From the NCBI GenBank assembly GCA_022614795.1, contig JAKEHX010000260.1, positions 1 through 5,050 on the forward strand: a stretch of 5,050 nt of DNA, written 5' to 3'. The DNA is from Planctomycetaceae bacterium (GTDB taxonomy: Bacteria; Planctomycetota; Planctomycetia; Pirellulales; Pirellulaceae). Within the stretch, counting starts at the first letter, position 1. Each line of letters begins with the position of its first letter. The notes below the pieces were generated by a model. It saw only the letters and a list, made by a program, of their open reading frames with translations. It was not told the DNA's origin and did not search any database. Positions 1 to 5,050 of this stretch are shown here, piece by piece. Made by a program: the position numbers and the translations under genes.

Positions 1-159
1 GACCCCGAGGCCGCGCGGCTGGTGAACCTGCGTTTTTTCGCCGGTCTCACTCTGAAGGATGCCGCCGCCTCTCTTGGTCTTGCCCGGCGAACCGCCGAGC
101 GTCAATGGACGTATGCCCGCGCCTGGTTATACGCGCGGTTGCGTCAAGGCGACGGCTAG
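1..159 (+). CDS. ECF RNA polymerase sigma factor, C-terminal fragment (region 4)
   Basis: Frame 1 is open from the first base to a TAG at 157-159, giving the last 52 residues of a protein whose start lies outside the window. The fragment reads as sigma-70 region 4, the helix-turn-helix that contacts the -35 element: a helical stretch with LRFFAGLTLKDAAASLGLA, then the recognition-helix part RRTAERQWTYARAWLYARL. The 'RRTxER.W..ARAWL' ending is typical of the ECF group common in planctomycetes and xanthomonads (the TIGR02999-like group, from memory). The product would direct RNA polymerase to a dedicated promoter set. It ends 70 bases before a Ser/Thr kinase gene on the same strand. ECF sigma factors next to such kinases are a recurrent planctomycete arrangement, and kinase control in place of an anti-sigma factor is plausible. 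Region 2, where a regulatory phosphosite would be expected, is not in the window. Confidence 0.9.
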   Translation, partial: DPEAARLVNLRFFAGLTLKDAAASLGLARRTAERQWTYARAWLYARLRQGDG

Positions 160-174
160 GGTTGCCTTTCTTTT

Positions 175-207
175 CCCGTTTTCTTGGCGGGTTTCGCCGC
201 AAACGGG
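175..207 (+). other. Imperfect stem-loop between sigma factor and kinase genes
   Basis: CCCGTTT (175-181) pairs with AAACGGG (201-207), and inside it GGCG (186-189) pairs with CGCC (195-198) around a 5-base loop. The two stems are separated by a 4/2-base internal loop. It lies 12 bases upstream of the kinase Shine-Dalgarno. No T-run follows it, so it is not a classic terminator. It could be a processing or stability element between the two cistrons, or chance in GC-rich DNA. Confidence 0.3.
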
Positions 208-219
208 GCATTGTGAGAC

Positions 220-224
220 GAGGA
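220..224 (+). promoter_or_regulatory. Ribosome binding site of the kinase gene
   Basis: GAGGA lies 5 bases before the ATG at 230. It decides the start: the frame stays open upstream to an ATG at 59, but that stretch overlaps the sigma factor gene in another frame and has no comparable site. The protein starting at 230 also begins with the N-terminal segment usual for planctomycete kinases. Confidence 0.7.
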
Positions 225-229
225 CAACC

Positions 230-3200
230 ATGAGCGAACCCAAGGCCGATGCCAAGGTGATCTTTCTGGCAGCATTGGAATGCGAAGGCGCCGAGGCTCA
301 ATCCCGTTTTCTTGACCAGGCGTGCGGCGCCGATGCCGCTTTGCGCCGGCGCGTCGAAGAGCTGCTCCAAGCTAACCGGGATGCAGGTGGTTTTCTGGGT
401 GGCGTTGGCAAGCCGGAGGCCACTCTCGATGAGCCCGCCGCCGCGTCGCCTGGCACGGTCATCGGCCCCTACAAACTCATCGAGCAGATCGGCGAAGGCG
501 GCATGGGCACAGTCTGGATGGCCCAGCAGACCGAGCCGGTCAAACGCGTGGTCGCGCTGAAGCTCATCAAGGCCGGCATGGACTCGAAGCAGGTCATCGC
601 CCGCTTCGAGGGCGAGCGTCAAGCCCTGGCGCTCATGGAACACCCTAACATCGCCCGCGTGCTAGACGGCGGCACGACCGACACCGGCCGGCCGTACTTC
701 GTCATGGATTTAGTCAAGGGCGTGCCGATCACCAAGTACTGCGACGAGCACCGCCTGACGCCCCGGCAGCGGCTGGAACTGTTTATTCCCGTCTGCCACG
801 CGATCCAGCACGCTCATCAGAAGGGCATCATCCACCGCGATCTCAAGCCGTCTAATGTGCTCGTCGCGCTCTACGACGGCAAGCCGGTGCCGAAGGTCAT
901 CGATTTCGGCGTGGCTAAGGCGGCCGGGCAACCGCTCACCGAGCAAACCCTGGTCACCGGCTTCGGCAACATCATCGGCACGCTGGAATACATGTCGCCC
1001 GAGCAGGCCGAGATCAACCAGCTCGACATCGATACGCGCAGCGACATCTACTCGCTGGGCGTGCTGTTGTACGAACTGCTGGCGGGCAGTCCGCCGTTCA
1101 GCCGCAAGGATCTGGAAAAAGCCGGCATGCTGGAGATGCTGCGGATGATCCGCGAGCAGGAGCCGTCGAAGCCGAGCACGAAGCTGAGCACGGCGGATGG
1201 CCTTCCAACCCTGGCTGCGAACCGCGGGACCGAGCCGGCGAAGCTGACGAAGCTGGTGCGCGGCGAGCTGGACTGGATCGTGATGAAGGCGCTGGAGAAG
1301 GACCGCAACCGGCGGTACGAGACGGCGAATGGCTTCGCGATGGACGTGCAGCGCTATCTGGCGGACGAGGCGGTGCAGGCGTGTCCACCTTCGGTGGGGT
1401 ACCGGTTGCGGAAGTTCGTGCGGCGGAACGGGCGGACCATCGCCACGGCCGCAGTACTGGCAGCGGCAATTGTCCTCGCCGTCGGTGTCTCCGGCTGGGC
1501 GATTCGGGATCGGGCCGCACGCGAGCAGGAGAATGCACGGCAGGAGGAATCACGACGAGCCAGATTGGCCAACGATTTCCGCTTCGCCCTTGAGCGTGCT
1601 GAATTGTTCCACCAGCAGGGGACCCGCCCCGAAGCCCTGGCGGCGTTGGAGCGCGCGGCGCAGCTTGCCCGCGAGGCAGAACTCAACTCCCAGCAGACGG
1701 GACGCATGGTCGCTCTGCAAGAGCGGCTCGACGCTGAAGCCAGGGACATGGAGTTCGTCACCGCGTTCGAGAAACTTCGGCTGGAAGACCTGACGCGGGT
1801 CGATATTGGGAGCAGTCGGTTCGACGGGACAGCAATATATCCGCGGATCAAAGAACTCTTCCGGCCCTTCGGCATCACAACCGGCGTCACAGAAACGGCC
1901 CATGCAGCCGACCTCATTCGATCAAGGCCGGCGGCCGTGCAAGAACGTTTGCTGGCCGCCCTGCACGAGGGTCTGGGGTTGGCACCGAAGCACGACGTGC
2001 AGATGCGACGGTGGCTTAGTGAAGTCGTGGGCGCCATCGAACGGAACCCGTGGCGGACGGAAGTGCGCAGGGCGTGTGAGGTCGGCGATCAAGCCAAGTT
2101 AGCGCTATTGATTGAGAAGACGGATATCGACGGGCACCCGCCGAGTTTTCTGCTTTGGGTACGCAGGCGTCTTCAGCCGCCGGACGGGTTGGTCGCCCTC
2201 GAATTCTTGCGCCGAATCCAACGTGCCCATCCCGGTGACTTCTGGGCGAATACTGACCTGGGAATGACATTGCTGAGGGCTAAGCAGCCCGCGGAAGCAA
2301 TCCGCTACTTCACGGCGTCGCTTGCCTTACGCCCGAACAATCCGGGCGCTCTCGTGAACAGAGCCACTGCCCTTAAGGGCGCCGGGGAGCTGGAGCCCGC
2401 CGCCGTGGACCTCCGCCAAGCAATCAAGAAGGCGCCAGCTTATGCCACGGCCCATTACAACCTCGGGAACACACTTCGTGATATGGGTCAGTCAGAAGAA
2501 GCTATCGCCGCCTTCGAGGAAGTCCTGAGGTTGAAGCCCGACTACTGGGAAGCCCGTAACAACCTTGCACTGCTCCTTCGCACGAAGGGGTGGTTGCCTC
2601 CGGCTCCTTCGCAGGAGTTGCGGGCGCATTGGCGACGTGAGATGCAGCTGAAAACTGAGGCCTTGAGGATTCACAAGCTCGACATGAACGGACCGGTACC
2701 GATCGAGCGGGTCCAAGGGCCGTTGTTCAGTTACTTTGAACCGAGCCCCAAAGCGTGCGAATCGGCGCTGTGGGCGTGGGGCCGCAAGGGCCGACCGGCC
2801 GCGATCGTGGTTACCTCGACTTTCCCAGTCCACGAAGAGTGGGGATCGATGGTACTTGAGTTCCTCTCGCTCACCGAGGCACGGGTCACCGCGCAAGCGC
2901 CCAATGCCCAATGGCGCTGGGAACCGAAGCAGCCTGCCTTGACTGCCAGCGCCTTCGCCGACGCCCCCGCGCCCAAGGCCCATGCGACCGAGCGGCTTCA
3001 GCAAATGAAGGACCTGGCCGGGCAGATGGCCGCTTCGCGCGGCGAAAAAGCAGGTCGTGTCAGCCTCAGTCTGATGAATGAACCAATTCACCGCTACGCG
3101 GACGACGACGTAGGACTGGTGGACGGTGCAATGTTTCTTTTCACCAACGACAAAGATCCTGAGATCATCCTGCTTGTCGAGGCGCGCCGCGAGCCAAAAG

Positions 3201-3364
3201 GCAGCGTCAAATGGTACTACGCATTGGCGCGGATGAGCTTCGGAGACCTCGCCGTGACCCTCGAGGGTCACACAGTCTGGCACCAAAAGGGAGGCCGTGA
3301 GTTTCGCCCCGGCCCGCACGATGGTTACTGGTCCGTGAGGGTCCCATGCCCACCGGGCAAGTAG
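230..3364 (+). CDS. Transmembrane Ser/Thr protein kinase with TPR repeats and a duplicated C-terminal domain
   Basis: The product has 1,044 residues. Residues 1-55 match the helical N-terminal segment common in planctomycete kinases (IFLAALE..., FLDQACG.D..LR..VE.LL). A Hanks-type kinase domain spans about 82-375: glycine loop G88-EGGMG-TV, beta-3 Lys111, helix-C Glu129, catalytic HRDLKPSN with Asp204, metal-binding DFG at 225-227, SPE at 256-258 in place of APE, Asp272, and Arg362 near the end. All key residues are present, so it should be active. One hydrophobic helix (about 403-425) predicts a cytoplasmic kinase and an outer C-terminal part. Next come a charged helical linker (426-about 520), a conserved-looking region around RFDG (530-533), three 34-residue TPRs (671-704, 705-738, 739-772) plus a partial fourth, and a C-terminal region with two diverged copies of a domain of unknown function (starting at Pro831 and Pro952). 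It probably phosphorylates regulators, possibly the neighbouring sigma factor; the ligand is unknown. Confidence 0.93.
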   Translation: MSEPKADAKVIFLAALECEGAEAQSRFLDQACGADAALRRRVEELLQANRDAGGFLGGVGKPEATLDEPAAASPGTVIGPYKLIEQIGEGGMGTVWMAQQTEPVKRVVALKLIKAGMDSKQVIARFEGERQALALMEHPNIARVLDGGTTDTGRPYFVMDLVKGVPITKYCDEHRLTPRQRLELFIPVCHAIQHAHQKGIIHRDLKPSNVLVALYDGKPVPKVIDFGVAKAAGQPLTEQTLVTGFGNIIGTLEYMSPEQAEINQLDIDTRSDIYSLGVLLYELLAGSPPFSRKDLEKAGMLEMLRMIREQEPSKPSTKLSTADGLPTLAANRGTEPAKLTKLVRGELDWIVMKALEKDRNRRYETANGFAMDVQRYLADEAVQACPPSVGYRLRKFVRRNGRTIATAAVLAAAIVLAVGVSGWAIRDRAAREQENARQEESRRARLANDFRFALERAELFHQQGTRPEALAALERAAQLAREAELNSQQTGRMVALQERLDAEARDMEFVTAFEKLRLEDLTRVDIGSSRFDGTAIYPRIKELFRPFGITTGVTETAHAADLIRSRPAAVQERLLAALHEGLGLAPKHDVQMRRWLSEVVGAIERNPWRTEVRRACEVGDQAKLALLIEKTDIDGHPPSFLLWVRRRLQPPDGLVALEFLRRIQRAHPGDFWANTDLGMTLLRAKQPAEAIRYFTASLALRPNNPGALVNRATALKGAGELEPAAVDLRQAIKKAPAYATAHYNLGNTLRDMGQSEEAIAAFEEVLRLKPDYWEARNNLALLLRTKGWLPPAPSQELRAHWRREMQLKTEALRIHKLDMNGPVPIERVQGPLFSYFEPSPKACESALWAWGRKGRPAAIVVTSTFPVHEEWGSMVLEFLSLTEARVTAQAPNAQWRWEPKQPALTASAFADAPAPKAHATERLQQMKDLAGQMAASRGEKAGRVSLSLMNEPIHRYADDDVGLVDGAMFLFTNDKDPEIILLVEARREPKGSVKWYYALARMSFGDLAVTLEGHTVWHQKGGREFRPGPHDGYWSVRVPCPPGK
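2720..3361 (+). repeat. Protein-level tandem duplication of an uncharacterised domain in the kinase C-terminus
   Basis: Kinase residues 831-861 and 952-982 align without gaps. Pro, Tyr, Ala, Pro and Ile are identical at alignment positions 1, 5, 16, 26 and 29, and conservative pairs fall at L/I, E/D, L/M, W/F, W/F, V/L and V/L. Each copy starts P(L/I)xxY and carries a core of the form A(L/M)(W/F)x(W/F) followed by a hydrophobic strand. The second copy continues into KWYYALARMS and an L.G..VW segment that resembles domains I recall in stand-alone planctomycete hypothetical proteins. The fold is unknown to me; it looks like beta-rich strands and is predicted to lie outside the cytoplasmic membrane. 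Confidence 0.6.
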
Positions 3365-3378
3365 TCGTTAAGGATGTC

Positions 3379-3398
3379 GTTGGAGTTGGTTGGAATTG
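3379..3398 (+). repeat. 10-bp tandem direct repeat downstream of the kinase gene
   Basis: GTTGGAGTTG (3379-3388) is followed directly by GTTGGAATTG (3389-3398), matching at 9 of 10 positions. The period is about one helical turn, as in some activator or response-regulator sites. No promoter could be assigned next to it, so a role is speculative. Confidence 0.35.
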
Positions 3399-3410
3399 AG
3401 AGAAGAAGGC

Positions 3411-3451
3411 GGCCGGTGAGGCCTTACCGCCAAGCAAGCCCCTCACCGGCC
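3411..3451 (+). terminator. Candidate terminator hairpin after the kinase gene
   Basis: GGCCGGTGAGG (3411-3421) pairs perfectly with CCTCACCGGCC (3441-3451), an 11-bp GC-rich stem with a 19-base loop, starting 46 bases after the kinase stop codon. There is no T-run after it, so termination would have to be of the U-poor kind or the hairpin may act in 3'-end protection instead. Its position between two unrelated genes fits a transcript boundary. Confidence 0.45.
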
Positions 3452-3461
3452 CGGCATCGCC

Positions 3462-3513
3462 CCGGCGCTCGGTCTGCGCGCCGGCGTTGATGTCCGCGTC
3501 GTACCGCAGACCG
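3462..3513 (+). promoter_or_regulatory. Overlapping, mutually exclusive hairpins ahead of the first beta-helix gene
   Basis: Hairpin one pairs CCGGCGC (3462-3468) with GCGCCGG (3478-3484). Hairpin two pairs CGGTCTGCG (3470-3478) with CGCAGACCG (3505-3513), a perfect 9-bp stem. Hairpin two uses the loop of hairpin one, and both use base 3478, so in full only one can form. They end 8 bases before the Shine-Dalgarno at 3521. This could be a leader RNA switch, or chance pairing in GC-rich DNA. No known riboswitch was recognised. Confidence 0.3.
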
Positions 3514-3520
3514 TATCCGC

Positions 3521-3527
3521 GAGGAGG
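3521..3527 (+). promoter_or_regulatory. Strong ribosome binding site of the first beta-helix gene
   Basis: GAGGAGG lies 6 bases before the ATG at 3534 and fixes the start. The sequence GGAGG-TCAGTC-ATG is almost the same as the one before the next gene. Confidence 0.85.
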
Positions 3528-3533
3528 TCAGTC

Positions 3534-4619
3534 ATGTGGTTCAGCAGATTTTGGCAGGGCTCGTTGAAACGACCGCAGGCGCAGCGACGAGTGCGCGTAC
3601 GCCTCACCGTGGAGTCACTCGAAGATCGCGCCGTGCCCGCGAACTTCACGGCCGGCAACGTCCCGGAGCTAATCGCGGCGATCGACGCGGCCAACCAGAG
3701 TACCGAGGCAGACATAATCGCGCTGGTCCCCGGCACGACCTTCACGCTGACCGAGGTCAACAATGCAGCGAACGGCCCCACAGGGTTGCCAGTCATTGCG
3801 GCGAATGGCGGCGATCTGACCATCGTCGGCAACGGTGCGATCATCGAGCGGAGTACGGCCGCGCCCGGATTTCGGCTGTTCGACGTCGCTCCCGGCGCTT
3901 CGCTGGCTCTGGACAACCTCACTCTTCAAGGCGGCAGGGCCATTAACGCAACCCTCGCGGGCTGGGCCATGGGCGGAGCCATCCACAGTCAGGGGACGCT
4001 CACCCTCAGGGGTGTGGTCGTGCAAAACAATGTCGCGTGGGGTTCGGGGTGGAGCGTGTCCGCGGCAGGCGGCGGCATCTACTCCAGCGGCACGCTCACC
4101 CTCGAAAACAGCATCATCCAGAACAATCTCGCCCATGGCGAGGACGGCGACGCCGGCAGCCGGGGTGACTGCCGCGACGGGCGGCCCGGTGGTCCGGGCG
4201 AGGCCGGAGGCGACGCCTTCGGCGGCGGACTCTATGTCGGCGCTGGCACGGCCATCTTGATCGGCGTGACCTTCTTTGCCAATACGGCTGAGGGAGGCAC
4301 CGGCGGCGAGGGCGGGCCTGGCTGCCACAGTACTGGCAGTGGCCGTGGCGGCGATGGCGGCGATGGCTCCGGCGGCGGCCTGTACGCCGCGGGCGGGAGC
4401 GTAACGCTTCGCAACTCCAGCGCGACGGAGAACAACGCCAAGGGCGCCGTCGGTGGCAAGGGAGGCCGAGGCGCTGGTTCTGGGAGCCGCGGCGTCGCAG
4501 AAGGTGGCGGCCTTTACATCGAAGCCGATGCCCTGGCTTGCCTCGACGCCTTCACCGAGTCCCATGTAAAGCGCAATCGTCCATCCAACATCTTCGGGTC
4601 GTACATCATTTGCTCCTGA
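3534..4619 (+). CDS. Exported right-handed parallel beta-helix protein with glycine-rich inserts
   Basis: The product has 361 residues. The N-terminus is Arg-rich without a hydrophobic core and carries VESLEDRAVPA at 26-36, the planctomycete 'LEDR' motif found at the start of exported repeat proteins. A degenerate counterpart of the SLR(E/Q)A...AN segment follows (PELIAAIDAAN), then a beta-helix region. Five rung starts of the form GG(G/A)(I/L)(Y/H) occur at about 146, 178, 229, 279 and 323, the first four followed by G-T/S-hydrophobic strands and ending near N-N/T-x-A-x-G. Glycine-rich inserts (about 203-228, 253-278, 302-322) separate later rungs. All four cysteines are in the second half: 213 and 264 in inserts, 336 and 360 in the C-terminal cap. 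The ending (ALACLDAF, SNIFGSY) looks like a natural C-terminus, so the gene appears intact, though short for this group. No catalytic motif was recognised; a surface or secreted structural or binding role is likely. It forms a probable operon with the next gene. Confidence 0.85.
   Translation: MWFSRFWQGSLKRPQAQRRVRVRLTVESLEDRAVPANFTAGNVPELIAAIDAANQSTEADIIALVPGTTFTLTEVNNAANGPTGLPVIAANGGDLTIVGNGAIIERSTAAPGFRLFDVAPGASLALDNLTLQGGRAINATLAGWAMGGAIHSQGTLTLRGVVVQNNVAWGSGWSVSAAGGGIYSSGTLTLENSIIQNNLAHGEDGDAGSRGDCRDGRPGGPGEAGGDAFGGGLYVGAGTAILIGVTFFANTAEGGTGGEGGPGCHSTGSGRGGDGGDGSGGGLYAAGGSVTLRNSSATENNAKGAVGGKGGRGAGSGSRGVAEGGGLYIEADALACLDAFTESHVKRNRPSNIFGSYIICS
3969..4520 (+). repeat. Beta-helix rung repeats with PGRS-like glycine-rich spacers
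   Basis: Five coding repeats begin with a GG-aromatic/hydrophobic turn (MGGAIH, AGGGIY, FGGGLY, SGGGLY, EGGGLY), spaced 32, 51, 50 and 44 residues apart. The longer spacing comes from Gly/Asp-rich inserts placed at the same point of each rung, just after the N-x-A-x-G turn. At DNA level there is a perfect 9-bp tandem repeat GGCGGCGAT at 4347-4355 and 4356-4364, coding for GGDGGD, which suggests slippage-driven growth. Confidence 0.7.
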
Positions 4620-4626
4620 CACCGAC

Positions 4627-4634
4627 AAAGGAGG
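4627..4634 (+). promoter_or_regulatory. Strong ribosome binding site of the second beta-helix gene
   Basis: AAAGGAGG lies 7 bases before the ATG at 4642 and 8 bases after the stop of the previous gene. With only 22 bases between the genes there is little room for a promoter, so the two are probably co-transcribed. Confidence 0.88.
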
Positions 4635-4641
4635 CTCAGTC

Positions 4642-5050
4642 ATGTTTGCTTTTGTCCAGCATTCCAAGATGCGTAGACCGCTCAGAGAAGGACCCTGCGT
4701 CCGGCTGTCCTGTGAATCCCTGGAGGATCGGACGTTACCCAGCACGTTCACCGTCCTGAACCTCGCTGACAGCGGGCACGGCTCGCTGCGGCAAGCGGTC
4801 GCCGACGCCAACGCCCTCGCCGGCCCCGACGTCGTCCAGTTCGCCCCGAACTTGCAAGGCACCATCGCCCTGACCAGCGGCGAGCTGAGCATCACGGACG
4901 ATCTGACCATCGCCGGCCCAGGCGAGAGCAAACTAACGATCAGCGGCAGCAATGGGAGCCGGATCTTCCATATCCGCGGCAGCGACGCCGAAGTAGCCAT
5001 CCGCGACCTGACGATTGCCAATGGCCGGGCCACGGGCAAGGGCGTGGTGA
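4642..5050 (+). CDS. Right-handed beta-helix (choice-of-anchor-Q-like) exported protein, N-terminal part
   Basis: The frame is open from the ATG at 4642 to the window end, giving 136 residues of a longer protein. It begins with a basic stretch and CESLEDRTLPS (residues 25-35), aligning with VESLEDRAVPA of the upstream gene. Then comes TFTVLNLADSGHGSLRQAV.DAN, the classic N-terminal signature of CSLREA/choice-of-anchor-Q-type beta-helix proteins, followed by strands such as GTIALTSGELSI, DDLTIAGPG and the F-HI...IRDLTIANG rung start. The same order of elements in the upstream gene marks the two as diverged paralogues. There is no normal hydrophobic signal peptide core. The product is expected outside the cell or on its surface; the C-terminal anchor or repeat number cannot be seen. 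Confidence 0.87.
   Translation, partial: MFAFVQHSKMRRPLREGPCVRLSCESLEDRTLPSTFTVLNLADSGHGSLRQAVADANALAGPDVVQFAPNLQGTIALTSGELSITDDLTIAGPGESKLTISGSNGSRIFHIRGSDAEVAIRDLTIANGRATGKGVV

Noticed and set aside
175..207. Intrinsic terminator after the sigma factor gene
   Set aside because: The stem is interrupted and no T-run follows on the + strand; on the minus strand it would be followed by A-rich sequence, so it does not fit there either.
59..229. N-terminal extension of the kinase from the ATG at 59
   Set aside because: It overlaps the sigma factor region 4 coding sequence in another frame, has no ribosome binding site, and the family N-terminus and a good Shine-Dalgarno point to 230.
1354..2037. 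Minus-strand open frame of 227 codons opposite the kinase membrane segment and linker
   Set aside because: The Ser/Arg/Ala-rich translation is what is expected opposite GC-rich coding DNA, and no ribosome binding site or family motif was seen.
2492..3319. Minus-strand open frame of 275 codons opposite the kinase C-terminus
   Set aside because: The + strand here encodes TPRs and a recognisable duplicated domain. The antisense product has no recognisable motif.
4347..4364. CRISPR or minisatellite array
   Set aside because: Only two 9-bp copies exist, in frame within a coding sequence; no spacers or further units follow.
4137..4520. Mycobacterial PE_PGRS-type protein
   Set aside because: The glycine-rich pieces look similar, but they are spacers between beta-helix rungs, there is no PE domain, and the LEDR N-terminus points to planctomycetes.
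4538..4759. Small + strand frame bridging the two beta-helix genes
   Set aside because: It overlaps the end of one and the start of the other supported gene in a different frame, with no motif.
3669..5039. Long minus-strand open frame of 456 codons opposite the two beta-helix genes
   Set aside because: It runs antisense to well-supported genes, spans both of them and the intergenic gap, and has low-complexity Ala/Arg/Ser content typical of antisense frames in GC-rich DNA.

Overview
This 5,050-base, GC-rich window looks like a chromosomal piece of a planctomycete, most likely of the Gemmata type. Three things point there: an ECF sigma factor directly upstream of a very long transmembrane Ser/Thr kinase; a conserved kinase N-terminus and post-kinase region typical of planctomycete kinases; and two consecutive genes whose products begin with the short 'ESLEDR..P(A/S)' motif that planctomycetes place at the front of large exported repeat proteins. 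All genes are on the + strand. The genus is inferred from recalled family resemblance, not from a search.

Layout: (1) 1-159 is the 3' end of an ECF sigma factor (region 4). (2) 160-229 is a short gap with a weak hairpin and the kinase ribosome binding site. (3) 230-3364 encodes a 1,044-residue receptor-type Ser/Thr kinase: cytoplasmic Hanks-type kinase domain, one membrane segment, a helical linker, three clear TPR repeats, and a C-terminal region that holds two diverged copies of one domain of unknown function. (4) 3365-3533 is a 169-base intergenic region with an 11-bp GC-rich hairpin (candidate terminator), a 10-bp tandem direct repeat, and two overlapping, mutually exclusive hairpins ahead of a strong Shine-Dalgarno. 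(5) 3534-4619 encodes a 361-residue exported right-handed beta-helix protein with glycine-rich inserts. (6) 4642 to the window end is the start of a second beta-helix protein of the same type, only 22 bases downstream and with a nearly identical translation start region.

Working model (inference): the sigma factor and kinase form a signalling pair in which the kinase senses something outside the cytoplasmic membrane through its TPR/duplicated-domain region. The two beta-helix proteins form a separate two-gene transcription unit of surface or secreted proteins. Whether the sigma/kinase pair controls them cannot be read from the sequence. No RNA genes, CRISPR arrays, insertion sequences or attachment sites were seen.
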